Source: DASZVB01 sp035545855
GTDB lineage: Bacteria > Myxococcota_A > Polyangia > Polyangiales > Polyangiaceae
Reading direction: 5' to 3'
Assembly (NCBI GenBank): GCA_035545855.1
Contig: DASZXK010000108.1
Coordinates: forward strand, 1-64,000
Length of the DNA stretch: 64,000 nt
The notes below the pieces were generated by a model, which saw only the letters and a list, made by a program, of their open reading frames with translations, was not told the DNA's origin and made no database searches. Every line of letters begins with the position of its first letter. Position 1 is the first letter of the stretch. The position numbers and the translations under genes were made by a program. Below, piece by piece: positions 36,614 to 44,388 of the stretch.

Positions 36614-37234
36614 GTGACCCGCCGGATCCTCTTCGCCACGACGAACCCGAACAAGACCGCGGAGCTCCGCGCGGTGCTCGCGCCGCTCGGCTTCGAGGTC
36701 ACGTCGCTCGACGCGCTCGCGAAGGTGCCCCCGGAGCCGGAGGAGGACCAGGACACGTTCGCCGGAAATGCTCGACTGAAGGCGCGCTACTACGCGCGAG
36801 AGACGGGCATCGCGTGTCTCGCGGAGGACTCGGGGCTCGAGGTCGACGCGCTCGGCGGCGCGCCCGGCGTGTACTCCGCTCGGTACTCCGGGGCGGGCGG
36901 TTCCCGCGAGGAGCGTGACCGGGCGAACAACGAGAAGCTCCTCCGGGAGCTCGCCGGAAGGCCGGGCGCACCCAGGAATGCGCGCTTCGTCTGTGCGATG
37001 TGCGTCGCCGAACCGGACGGCACCGTCACGGCGGAGGTCTCGGGGACGTACGAGGGTGTCGTCGCGGAGGCGCCCCGGGGCGAGAACGGCTTCGGCTACG
37101 ACCCGCTCCTCTACCTGCCGGACGTGGGGAAGACGAGCGCGGAGCTCTCTTCCGCGGAGAAGAACGCGCGCTCGCACCGCGGAAAAGCGGCCCGCGCCCT
37201 CGCCGAGGTCCTCGGAAAGCGGCCGGGGGCTTGA
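36614..37234 (+). CDS. rdgB: XTP/dITP diphosphatase (HAM1 family)
   Basis: A 206-residue house-cleaning enzyme that hydrolyses non-canonical purine triphosphates (XTP, dITP, ITP) to monophosphates. The family pattern is complete: FATTNPNK near the start, EDSGLEVDALGGAPGVYSARY around residue 75, ENGFGYDPL and the terminal SHRGKA. The start is GTG 36614. TGCTATGCC just upstream is an imperfect extended -10 with six bases to the start. It lies 19 bases after the tamB-like gene. Confidence 0.95.
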   Translation: MTRRILFATTNPNKTAELRAVLAPLGFEVTSLDALAKVPPEPEEDQDTFAGNARLKARYYARETGIACLAEDSGLEVDALGGAPGVYSARYSGAGGSREERDRANNEKLLRELAGRPGAPRNARFVCAMCVAEPDGTVTAEVSGTYEGVVAEAPRGENGFGYDPLLYLPDVGKTSAELSSAEKNARSHRGKAARALAEVLGKRPGA

Positions 37235-37256
37235 TGCGCCAGGCGTTCGTGTGCAC

Positions 37257-37262
37257 TAGGTT
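37257..37262 (+). promoter_or_regulatory. Candidate -10 (TAGGTT) of queD
   Basis: TAGGTT ends nine bases before the GTG at 37272. It repeats the short-leader arrangement seen elsewhere. Confidence 0.4.
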
Positions 37263-37271
37263 TGGAACGTC

Positions 37272-37634
37272 GTGAACGTCCGACTCATCCGAGAGTTCCG
37301 CTTCGAGGCCGCGCACCGTTTGCCGAAGGTGCCGGCCGGTCACAAGTGCCAGCGCCTCCACGGGCACTCCTTCAAGGTCGAGGTGGCGGTCTCCGGGCCC
37401 GTGAACGAAGAGACGGGCTGGTTCTTGGACTACGACGTGGTGGACTCGGCCTTCCGGCCCCTCCACGAGATCCTCGACCACCACTACCTGAACGAGGTCC
37501 CCGGCCTCGAGAACCCGACGAGCGAGAACCTCGCGAGGTTCCTCTGGGAGCGGCTCCGGCCGTCCCTCCCCTCACTCGAGCGCGTCATCGTCCACGAGAC
37601 GTGCGACGCGCGCTGCGAGTACGAGGGGAAGTAG
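37272..37634 (+). CDS. queD: 6-carboxytetrahydropterin synthase
   Basis: A 120-residue member of the PTPS/QueD family, of usual length. Zinc ligands are H15 (FEAAHRL), H30 and H32 (RLHGHSF), and the catalytic cysteine is C26 in GHKCQRLHGH, as in queuosine-pathway QueD. ENPTSENLARFLW and the closing HETCDARCEY are also typical. It converts dihydroneopterin triphosphate to 6-carboxytetrahydropterin for 7-deazaguanine synthesis. QueC, QueE and QueF are not in the window. Its last codons are the first unit of an imperfect tandem repeat that continues past the stop. Confidence 0.93.
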   Translation: MNVRLIREFRFEAAHRLPKVPAGHKCQRLHGHSFKVEVAVSGPVNEETGWFLDYDVVDSAFRPLHEILDHHYLNEVPGLENPTSENLARFLWERLRPSLPSLERVIVHETCDARCEYEGK

Positions 37635-37715
37635 CTCGCGGCGCGCTCGCCCGCTCGCCCGACGCGCGCCGAGAGTACGAGGGGAGGTAACGCGCGGCGC
37701 CTCGCTCGATCGCCC
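37605..37715 (+). repeat. Imperfect 55-56 bp tandem repeat copying the 3' end of queD
   Basis: Unit 1 (37605-37660) begins GACGCGCG and includes GAGTACGAGGGGAAGTAG, the last codons and stop of queD. Unit 2 (37661-37715) repeats GACGCGCG and GAGTACGAGGGGAGGTAA, followed by matching GCGGCGC and CTCG..CGCCC blocks. A third partial start (GACACGCG) follows at 37716. It looks like an old local duplication that gives two successive stop-like ends. Confidence 0.6.
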
Positions 37716-37751
37716 GACACGCGATGACGGGGGGTACGGCTCGCGGAGATG

Positions 37752-37765
37752 GTTTGTATACAAAC
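37752..37765. promoter_or_regulatory. 14-bp palindrome, possible operator
   Basis: GTTTGTATACAAAC is a perfect palindrome and an AT-rich island in GC-rich sequence. Its core TTGTATACAA resembles operators of GntR-family regulators. It lies in the 248-base gap between the convergent ends of queD and the Cys-rich lipoprotein gene, where no promoter is expected, so the role is unclear. Confidence 0.3.
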
Positions 37766-37882
37766 TGTCGGATCGAGGCGGATACCTCCTCGAGTGAACG
37801 GACGACGCCGGCTTCGCCGGGCTCGCCTTGCTCGCCCGGGACGGCAAAGATGTCGTGGGGTTCGGTCTCCGGGCGCCAATCG

Positions 37883-39688
37883 TTACTGGCACTGCATGCA
37901 GAAGAGGCCGCAGTTGGAGCAGGTGAGGCTCTGACAGTCGGAGGCGACGGCGCAGTCGTCGCCCTTCTGGCAGGGGGCGCAGGAGCCGCCGCAGTTCGTG
38001 TCGGTCTCGTCGGAGTCCTTGCGGTTGTTCGTGCAATGGGCGGGAGCGGTGCACGTTCCGCCCTGGCACGAGCCGGACGCGCAGTCGGCGTCCGCGCCGC
38101 ACGTTCGCGTCGCGCCGCACTTCTTGGTGCAGGAGCCGCCGCAATCGACGTCGACCTCCGTGCCGTTCTTCACGCCGTCGGTGCACGTCGGAGCCTGGCA
38201 GCGGTTTTCCGTGCAGAAGAGGCCGCAGCCCTGGCTCGCGCAGACGCCGCTCGAGCAGTCGCCGTTCGCCTTGCACTTCTTCTGATCGGCGCACTTTCCG
38301 CAGGTTCCGCCGCCGCAGTCGACGTCCGTCTCCGCGCCGTCGACCTTCGCGTCCGTGCAGGCCGAGCCGCAGACGCCGGGCGTCGTGAAGCCGCAGGTCA
38401 GGGGCGCGGTGCAGTCCTGACACGTGACCTTGGAACCACAGCCGTCGTCGATCTGCCCGCAGATGCCGTCGGGGCAAGTCGTCTTCGGGGTGCAGCACTT
38501 GCCGGAGACACAGACGTCCGCGCCGCCGGTGCACGCCGCGAGCCCGCAGTCGATCTGCCCGCCGCAGCCGTCGTCGATCTTCCCGCACACGCCCGTCGGG
38601 CACGTCGTCTTCGGTTTGCAGCAGGCGCCCTGGTAGCACGTGTCCGCGCCGCAGCTCGACGTGCCGCAGTCGATGGTGCCGCCGCAGCCGTCGTTCACGA
38701 CGCCGCAATGGGTCGCGCAGACCGCCTGCGGATCGCAGCAGGAGTTCTGGAAGCACTTGAGCCCGGACGCGCAGCCACAGGTCACGGTGCTCCCGCAGTT
38801 GTTCGAGAGGTCGCCGCACTTACCGACGAGGGCCGGCGAGGAGCAATCGAACGGCGTGCAGGAACACTTGCCGGAGACGCACGGCCCCTCGGCGCAGTCG
38901 CCGTTCACGGTGCACGAACCGCCGGTGTGGCACGGGCCGCAATTGCCGCCGCAGTCCACGCCCGTCTCGCGGCCGTTCTGGACCTTGTCGTCGCAGCGCG
39001 CGGCCCGGCACGTTCCACCGGTGCAGACGCCGCTCCGGCACTCCGAACCGTCGGTGCAGGTCGAGCCGTCGGGCTTTCCGCTGGGCGGCGTGCCGGCGTC
39101 CGCGCCTGCGTCGGGGCTCGCCGTCGCGGGCACGCACGCGGCGCCCTTCTTCTCGAACCCGGCGTTGCAATCGAACCCGCACTTCGTCCCGACGCAGACC
39201 TGGATCGCGTTGTCGACGCTCGGACAGTCGACGCAGGTGACGAGAGAGCACCCGTTCGCCGGGCTCGGCGTCACGCACTCCGACGTCCCGCACTGCTTTT
39301 TCGTCGAATCGCTGCAGATGACGGGCGTCGGGTAGAGCCCCGAGTCCTGATCGGCGCCGCCCGCGCCGGTTCCTCCGTCCGCCGTCGCGCCGCCGGACGA
39401 GCCACCGTCCAGGTTCTGTCCGCCGCCGTTTCCGAACGAGCCGCCGTTCCCGAACGAACCGCCGTTCCCGAACGAGCCGCCGTTCCCGAACGAGCCGCCG
39501 TTCCCGGGGTTCGCGCCGCCGGTGCCGGGGTTCACGCCGCCGGTGCCGGAGCCGCCGAAGCCGCCGGCGGCGAACGAGAAGCCGCCCGCGCCCAAGCCGT
39601 CACCGGGGTTGACGTCGTTGCTGCTCCCGCAACCGACGACCGCGAGCGTGACCGAGAAACACAGCGACAACGAAAGGAAAGGACGCAT
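37883..39688 (-). CDS. Large Cys-rich repeat lipoprotein
   Basis: A 601-residue surface lipoprotein: signal peptide with lipobox VVGC (C20), then a glycine-rich spacer of about 90 residues including four or five copies of GGSFGN. The rest is tandem Cys-rich repeats of two kinds. One, near residues 290-430, follows CCxPKTTCPxGxCGxIDDGCGGxIDCG. The other, near 440-600 and once before, follows the plan CTDGVKNGxExDVDCGGxCxxC with DCxSGxC. Both are typical of Myxococcota surface proteins, probably disulphide-stabilised, with unknown ligands. The ATG at 39688 was chosen since GGGAGA lies at proper distance and the signal peptide starts there. The tandem arrays suggest growth by duplication. Confidence 0.85.
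   Translation of the reverse strand: MRPFLSLSLCFSVTLAVVGCGSSNDVNPGDGLGAGGFSFAAGGFGGSGTGGVNPGTGGANPGNGGSFGNGGSFGNGGSFGNGGSFGNGGGQNLDGGSSGGATADGGTGAGGADQDSGLYPTPVICSDSTKKQCGTSECVTPSPANGCSLVTCVDCPSVDNAIQVCVGTKCGFDCNAGFEKKGAACVPATASPDAGADAGTPPSGKPDGSTCTDGSECRSGVCTGGTCRAARCDDKVQNGRETGVDCGGNCGPCHTGGSCTVNGDCAEGPCVSGKCSCTPFDCSSPALVGKCGDLSNNCGSTVTCGCASGLKCFQNSCCDPQAVCATHCGVVNDGCGGTIDCGTSSCGADTCYQGACCKPKTTCPTGVCGKIDDGCGGQIDCGLAACTGGADVCVSGKCCTPKTTCPDGICGQIDDGCGSKVTCQDCTAPLTCGFTTPGVCGSACTDAKVDGAETDVDCGGGTCGKCADQKKCKANGDCSSGVCASQGCGLFCTENRCQAPTCTDGVKNGTEVDVDCGGSCTKKCGATRTCGADADCASGSCQGGTCTAPAHCTNNRKDSDETDTNCGGSCAPCQKGDDCAVASDCQSLTCSNCGLFCMQCQ
39423..39502 (-). repeat. 18-bp tandem repeat coding GGSFGN
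   Basis: Four near-perfect 18-base units beginning CCGCCGTT at 39423, 39441, 39459 and 39477, with a partial fifth at 39495. They encode the repeated Gly-Gly-Ser-Phe-Gly-Asn spacer of the lipoprotein. Because the unit is a multiple of three, slippage would change spacer length without a frameshift. Confidence 0.85.
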
Positions 39689-39782
39689 GACACCCATCTC
39701 CCACAGGGACCGCACCGACCGCTCCTGGACTCTCCCTCCAGGGAAAGCCGCTTTCAATCCGAAAACGGACGACGGGCCGGCG

Positions 39783-39803
39783 AGGTAGGCGGCTGCCTCA
39801 CCT
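39783..39803 (-). terminator. Hairpin after the desaturase gene
   Basis: AGGTAGGC and GCCTCACCT pair with one bulged base around a four-base loop, 24 bases past the desaturase stop on the minus strand. There is no strong T run next to it, only TTTTC some 25 bases further on, so termination is tentative. The 138-base gap to the lipoprotein start holds nothing else clear. Confidence 0.3.
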
Positions 39804-39826
39804 GAAAGGAAGTGGCCCCGGCCTCG

Positions 39827-40615
39827 TCACTCGGCGGGCGAGAGCGCGAGCGCGGCCTCGTCCGAATTCCGCTTCGTTTCGCTGCGAATCTGCAGGATTC
39901 CGAGCTTCGAGAAGACCCAGATGGCGACCCACGCCGGGTCGACCTCGAACCACTTCACCGCAAAATTCGGCCGTGCGCCGTAGCGGTGGTGGTTGTTCTG
40001 GAAGAGCTCGCCGCAGGTGACGAAGTCGAAGACCAGGGTGTTCTTCGAGTCGTCGTCCTGGTCGAAGTTCCGGTACCCGAGGCGATGCCCGTACCAGTTC
40101 ACGATCGCGCCGTGGATCGGGCCCATGAAGTAGTGCGCCGGAAGGAGCAGGAACTGCCACCACGCCGTCGCGAACACGAGATAGAACGTGGTGTACGCCG
40201 CGCCCCAGAGCACGCTCGAGAGCCAGCGGGAGCCGAAGCGATCCAGCGCGGGCCAGGACGGGTAGCCGCCGTCGAACCGAGCCTCGACCGGGAAGGTGCC
40301 GGCGTTGATCGACCGGTAGATGTCCCGCGTGCGGTTCATCATGGTCATCGGGTCGCCCGAGACGCGGGGCGAGTGCGGATCCTTCTCCGTGTCGCTGTAG
40401 GCGTGGTGCATCCGGTGGAGGATCGCGTAGCCGCGCGGGTTCAGGAACGAGGAGCCCTGGCACACGTACGTGCAGAGGTGGAAGAACCGCTCCCAGCCGC
40501 GCGACATGACGAACATGCGGTGCGCGCCGTAGCGATGCAGATAGAACGTCTGGAAGAAGACGCTCGAGACCCAGTGGAAGACGAAGAACGCCGCGATCGG
40601 GAGCGGGATCGGCAT
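39827..40615 (-). CDS. Membrane fatty acid desaturase (acyl-CoA delta-9 type)
   Basis: A 262-residue di-iron desaturase with all histidine boxes: HRYGAH (H27, H32), HRMHH (H67, H70, H71) and QNNHH (H209, H210), plus the extra histidine H177 in NWYGHRLG seen in stearoyl-CoA-type enzymes. Four hydrophobic stretches fit a four-helix membrane scaffold. It would introduce a double bond into acyl chains to tune membrane fluidity. It is shorter than animal enzymes but normal for bacteria. TACTGT on this strand 13 bases before the ATG is a likely -10. The TlpA-like gene lies upstream on the same strand. Confidence 0.93.
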   Translation of the reverse strand: MPIPLPIAAFFVFHWVSSVFFQTFYLHRYGAHRMFVMSRGWERFFHLCTYVCQGSSFLNPRGYAILHRMHHAYSDTEKDPHSPRVSGDPMTMMNRTRDIYRSINAGTFPVEARFDGGYPSWPALDRFGSRWLSSVLWGAAYTTFYLVFATAWWQFLLLPAHYFMGPIHGAIVNWYGHRLGYRNFDQDDDSKNTLVFDFVTCGELFQNNHHRYGARPNFAVKWFEVDPAWVAIWVFSKLGILQIRSETKRNSDEAALALSPAE

Positions 40616-40628
40616 GGGCTACTGCGAA

Positions 40629-40634
40629 ACAGTA
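40629..40634 (-). promoter_or_regulatory. Candidate -10 (TACTGT) of the desaturase gene
   Basis: On the minus strand TACTGT ends 13 bases before the ATG at 40615, inside an AT-richer patch of the 90-base gap. Confidence 0.4.
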
Positions 40635-40705
40635 TGAATCACGGCCACTTGGGATCGGGTCAGGGCAGTGTCACGGTTTCGTCAGGCGCCCCGCCGGGGG
40701 GGACC

Positions 40706-41365
40706 TCAGCCTGCGATGTCCTCGCACGTCGGGGCGTCTTCCCCGGTGGGCCGTCCGTTCTCGAAGTCCGCGGAGCACGCGAGGGGTGAACGGATCTCCC
40801 GGAGGAGGTCGTGCACGAGAGGGCTCGTCCAGTCCCGGGCGCCGTCGAAGCGCGCGCGGATGACGCCCTTCGGGTCGATGATCCACGTCTCCGGATAGAG
40901 CTTCGTTCCGTACTTGTCCGCCACCACGGAGGATTCCGGATCGATCGCAGTGACGAACGGCACGTCTCCTCCGACGACGGAGCGGAGCGTCCCGCGGACG
41001 TCTTCGATCGTCTCGTCCGTGGACACCGTGAGGACGACCACGTCGGGATCACCCTTGAGCGAGCTCGTCAGCTCCGCGAGCGAAGGCATCTCTTCCAGGC
41101 ACGGCCGGCAATTCTTCGTCCAGAAGTTCAGGACGACCGTCTTCCCGCGATAGCTCGAGAGCTTCACGCGACCGTGCTGCTCGACCCTCGGCAGATCGAA
41201 ATCCGGCGCCGTGCGGTTCCGCGCGGCGTAGTTCGGGCGGAGGTGGCAGAGGGGCCCGCACACGCGCCTCCGCTCGCCGTCCCGCGCGGCGGACACGAAC
41301 GAGTACACGGCGACCGCGGCGACGAAGATGAACGCGGTCTGACCGAGCTGGGCGAGCTGCTTCAT
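40706..41365 (-). CDS. TlpA/ResA-like membrane-anchored thioredoxin
   Basis: A 219-residue protein: one N-terminal anchor helix (residues about 9-26), then a periplasmic redoxin domain with FWTKNCRPCLEEMP, the active-site pair being C86 and C89 (CRPC instead of the common CxPC forms). Flanking blocks APDFDLP, SYRGKTVVLNFW and YPETWIIDPKG are typical. An extra cysteine pair (C36, C40 in CGPLC) precedes the domain, and two more cysteines lie in the tail, so it may shuttle electrons internally. Likely a disulphide reductase for cytochrome or envelope protein maturation. The ATG at 41365 gives the signal anchor directly. It is divergent from the hybrid kinase. Confidence 0.88.
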   Translation of the reverse strand: MKQLAQLGQTAFIFVAAVAVYSFVSAARDGERRRVCGPLCHLRPNYAARNRTAPDFDLPRVEQHGRVKLSSYRGKTVVLNFWTKNCRPCLEEMPSLAELTSSLKGDPDVVVLTVSTDETIEDVRGTLRSVVGGDVPFVTAIDPESSVVADKYGTKLYPETWIIDPKGVIRARFDGARDWTSPLVHDLLREIRSPLACSADFENGRPTGEDAPTCEDIAG

Positions 41366-41452
41366 GCGAAGTCCCGGGCCGCCTTCTAGCACCTCCGGGC
41401 CGCGCCGGAGCGCCGCATCCCCGGGCCGGGAGCGGACGCGGTCTCCCCGGTC

Positions 41453-41458
41453 TATATT
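41453..41458 (+). promoter_or_regulatory. Candidate -10 (TATATT) of the hybrid kinase gene
   Basis: TATATT ends eight bases before the ATG at 41467. It is the best -10 match in the 101-base divergent gap, and the transcript would start almost at the start codon. Confidence 0.5.
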
Positions 41459-41466
41459 CGCGGGCG

Positions 41467-43395
41467 ATGCCGGCCAGCTCCGAGGTGCCGTCTGGTGCGG
41501 GCTTCGCCCGCGCCGTGGTGGACGCGGCCCGGAACGCGAGCGTCGGGGTGGTCGTGGCCCGGGAGACCGCGGAGGGGCTCGTCGTCGAGCTCGCGAACGA
41601 GCGGGCCGTGACGCTCCTCGGGCGCGCGCCGAGCATCATCCCGTCCGACTTCGGGTTCTCCGACGAACCGGCGCGGGTGCTCGAGCGCTGGCTCGGAGAG
41701 CGGACCTCGGCCCCGATCACGCTCGAGGCCGTCGCGGCGCCCGGGGCGCCGTCGACTCTTCGCGTCGTGGGGAGCCGCGTGAGCGTCGACGGCACGCCGG
41801 CGCTCGTCTTCTTCTTCTACGACGCGGGGCCCGCGGGCGCCGAGCGGGCGCTCGCCGAGTCCGAGGCCCGCTTCCGTCGGCTGCTGGATCTCGCGCCGGA
41901 CCCGATCGCTCTCGGCACCGCGGACCGTTTCATCTACGCGAATCCGGTGTTCGTCCGGACCCTCGGCTACGCCGCGATGTCCGACGTCACGGCGGTCCCG
42001 CTCTTCGACCACATCCACCCCGACGACCGGCCTCTCGCGCGCCGCATCGCGAAGCGCGTCCTCTCGACGGGCCGCCCGGAGCCCGCGACGAAGCTCCGGG
42101 CGATCCGGAAGGACGGCTCGTCCCTGCAGGTGGATCTCCGCGTGCTCGCGATCGAGTGGGGCGGCGAACCCGCGCTCATCGGTATTTCCCGCGATCTCAC
42201 CGAGCGCCGGGACACGCAGGCGCAGCTCATCCGCGCCGACCGCCTCTCGGCCATGGGGACGCTCGCCGCGGGCGTCGCGCACGAGATCAACAACCCGCTC
42301 GCGTATCTCATGCTGAACCTCCAGTACCTCATGCGCGAGCTTCCGCGGTTCGACGGCGAACCGGCTCGGCTCTCCGCGCTCCTCGAGCGGCTCGCCGAAG
42401 CGGAGCACGGCGCGCGCCGGGTGAGCAGCATCGTCGGTGACCTGAAGAGCTTCGCGCGTCCGGAGCAGCACGATCGAGGCCCCGTTTCCGTGCCGCAGGT
42501 CGTGATGGCGGCCGCGAAGGTCGCGGGGCCGCAGATCCGGGAACGCGCTCGCCTCGTCGAGGTCTACGAGGACGTGCCCCTCGTCGAGGCGAGCGCGCTC
42601 CGGCTCGAGCAGGTGTTCATCAACCTCCTCGTGAACGCCGCTCACGCGATCCCCGAAGGGAAGCCAAACGAGAACCGCATCTCGGTGACCGTCCGCGCCG
42701 AGGCCGACCGGGTCGTCGTCGAGGTCTCGGACACGGGTACCGGGATCCCGAAGGATGCCCTCCCGCGCGTCTTCGATCCGTTCTTCACCACGAAGCCGCG
42801 GGGCGTCGGGACCGGCCTCGGTCTTCCCATCTCCCGCGGCATCGTCATCTCGTCCGGCGGGGACATCGGCGTCGTGAGCGAGACCGGGGTTGGAACCACA
42901 TTTCGCGTGTCATTTCCAGCGCTTCCGCCTTCGGATCGGCCGCCCCCGCCGAGCCGGGACTTCGCGCTGCCGAAGCCGGAGCCGAGCGCGCCGGGAGCGT
43001 CGTTCGCGCCGCTCGAGGCCCGGGCGCGCATCCTCGTCGTGGACGACGAACCCCTCGTCGCGGACATGCTACGCCGCGCGCTCTCCGACGCGCACGACGT
43101 CGAGATCGCCACCGACGCGGAGGCGGGCCTCGACTACGTGATCGACAACGACGACCTGGACCTCGTGTTCTGCGACCTCCTGATGCCCCGGATGACCGGT
43201 ATGGACCTCTACGACGAACTCAAGCGGCGCCGGCCGGGCGTGGAGGCGAAGCTCGTGTTCATGACGGGCGGCGCGTTCACCGAGCGCGCGGCGGAGTTCC
43301 TCGCGTCGGTGCCGAACCCGAAGATGTCCAAGCCCTTCGACCTGGTCGAGCTCGAGCGCGTCGTCTCCCGCGCGCTCCGGAGGCGTGACGCGTGA
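41467..43395 (+). CDS. Soluble hybrid sensor histidine kinase (PAS-HisKA-HATPase-receiver)
   Basis: A 642-residue protein without membrane helices. An N-terminal region (residues 1-120) looks like a degenerate PAS fold. A clear PAS follows near 140-260 (FRRLLDLAPDPIALG, then a VDLRVLAIEWGGEPALIGISRD block). HisKA has the phospho-acceptor H272 in GVAHEINNPLAY. The ATPase domain shows FINLLVNAAHAI, DTGTGIP and GLGLPISRGI. After a proline-rich linker the receiver domain (about 520-640) has the acidic pair in VVDDEP and the phospho-acceptor D570 in VFCDLLMPRMTG. It would sense a cytosolic signal and relay phosphate to its own receiver. It shares a GTGA overlap with ttcA. Confidence 0.94.
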   Translation: MPASSEVPSGAGFARAVVDAARNASVGVVVARETAEGLVVELANERAVTLLGRAPSIIPSDFGFSDEPARVLERWLGERTSAPITLEAVAAPGAPSTLRVVGSRVSVDGTPALVFFFYDAGPAGAERALAESEARFRRLLDLAPDPIALGTADRFIYANPVFVRTLGYAAMSDVTAVPLFDHIHPDDRPLARRIAKRVLSTGRPEPATKLRAIRKDGSSLQVDLRVLAIEWGGEPALIGISRDLTERRDTQAQLIRADRLSAMGTLAAGVAHEINNPLAYLMLNLQYLMRELPRFDGEPARLSALLERLAEAEHGARRVSSIVGDLKSFARPEQHDRGPVSVPQVVMAAAKVAGPQIRERARLVEVYEDVPLVEASALRLEQVFINLLVNAAHAIPEGKPNENRISVTVRAEADRVVVEVSDTGTGIPKDALPRVFDPFFTTKPRGVGTGLGLPISRGIVISSGGDIGVVSETGVGTTFRVSFPALPPSDRPPPPSRDFALPKPEPSAPGASFAPLEARARILVVDDEPLVADMLRRALSDAHDVEIATDAEAGLDYVIDNDDLDLVFCDLLMPRMTGMDLYDELKRRRPGVEAKLVFMTGGAFTERAAEFLASVPNPKMSKPFDLVELERVVSRALRRRDA

Positions 43396-44327
43396 AGTCC
43401 CCGAGCAGGCTCGAAGAGAAGCTCGTCGGAAACGTGGCCCGCGCGAGCGCGGATTTTCGCCTCCTCGAGCCGAACGACCGCGTGCTCGTCGCCGTGAGCG
43501 GCGGGAAGGATTCGCATTCGATGCTGTACCTCCTCCGGGAAGTGCAGCGCCGCGCGCCGTTCCGGTTCTCGCTCGTCGCCGTGAACGTGGACCAGGGGCA
43601 CCCCGGGTTTCCGGAGACGCTCCTCCCCGGGTACCTCGCCGCGGAGGGTTACGAGCATCTCGTCGTGAAGGAGGACACGTACTCCGTCGTGAAGGAGAAG
43701 ATCCCTGAGGGGAAGACGTACTGCTCGCTCTGCTCGCGTCTTCGCCGCGGCATTCTCTACACGACCGCGAAGCGGATCGGCGCGACGAAGATCGCGCTCG
43801 GTCACCACCGGGACGACCTGGTGGAGACGCTGCTCCTGAATCTCTTCTACTCCGGTCAGAACAAGTCCATGCCCCCGCGGCTTCGCTCGGACGACGGCGA
43901 GAACGTGGTCATCCGCCCGCTCGTCTACTGCGCCGAGGCCGATCTCGCGGAGTTCTCCGCGGAGAAGGCGTTTCCGATCATCCCGTGCGATCTCTGCGGT
44001 TCGCAGGACAACCTGAAGCGGAAGCGAGTGAAGGAACTCGTGAACGAGCTTGCGGCGGAGAACCCGAACGTCCGCGGAAACCTCTTCGCGGCGCTCGGCA
44101 ACGTTCGTCCGACACACTTGCTGGACAGAGAGCTCTCGCGTGCGCTCGGGCTGTTCGAGGCGGCGGAAGTAACCGAACGGCCCGGGAACGAGGCGCAAAT
44201 TCGCCTGGACGGGAGCAACCGCCCCGAAATGACGAACGACGCGTTGTCGCGGAACGATTCAAAGCCGACTCACGAGACGTCCGTGCCCGTGGCACGCGCG
44301 TCGCGGCGCTTACCGATCGTCTCTTGA
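43392..44327 (+). CDS. ttcA: TtcA-family tRNA 2-thiocytidine synthetase
   Basis: A 311-residue ATP-pyrophosphatase of the TtcA family, which inserts sulphur at cytidine 32 of tRNAs using an iron-sulphur cluster. The PP-loop SGGKDS is at 36-41, the cluster cysteines C111 and C114 are in YCSLCSR, and the third conserved cysteine lies in IPCDLCGSQDNLKR, followed by GHHRDDLVETLLLN in the order expected. About 45 residues at the C-terminus are polar and not conserved in the family. The GTG start overlaps the kinase stop (GTGA), coupling the two. Confidence 0.92.
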   Translation: MKSPSRLEEKLVGNVARASADFRLLEPNDRVLVAVSGGKDSHSMLYLLREVQRRAPFRFSLVAVNVDQGHPGFPETLLPGYLAAEGYEHLVVKEDTYSVVKEKIPEGKTYCSLCSRLRRGILYTTAKRIGATKIALGHHRDDLVETLLLNLFYSGQNKSMPPRLRSDDGENVVIRPLVYCAEADLAEFSAEKAFPIIPCDLCGSQDNLKRKRVKELVNELAAENPNVRGNLFAALGNVRPTHLLDRELSRALGLFEAAEVTERPGNEAQIRLDGSNRPEMTNDALSRNDSKPTHETSVPVARASRRLPIVS

Positions 44328-44338
44328 CCTCGTTTGGG

Positions 44339-44368
44339 TTGCATTCCCCTTCGATTGCCGCGTAAAAC
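44339..44368 (+). promoter_or_regulatory. Promoter-like TTGCAT-N18-TAAAAC
   Basis: TTGCAT (44339-44344) and TAAAAC (44363-44368) with an 18-base spacer, followed by a strong CGGAGGAC ribosome site before the ATG at 44389. The stretch is unusually AT-rich for this window. Confidence 0.45.
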
Positions 44369-44388
44369 GCCTGTCGGAGGACGAACGA

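Noticed and set aside
37605..37715. CRISPR-like array
   Set aside because: Only two imperfect copies with no spacers; a simple tandem duplication fits better.
37740..37875. Minus-strand frame with protein-like codons (PHDIFAVPGEQGEPGEAG) in the gap after queD
   Set aside because: No start or stop bounds it; it runs on as the antisense of queD. High G+C makes such frames look coding by chance.
39423..39502. Short regularly spaced repeats considered as CRISPR
   Set aside because: Units are directly adjacent, in frame, and code a Gly-rich spacer.
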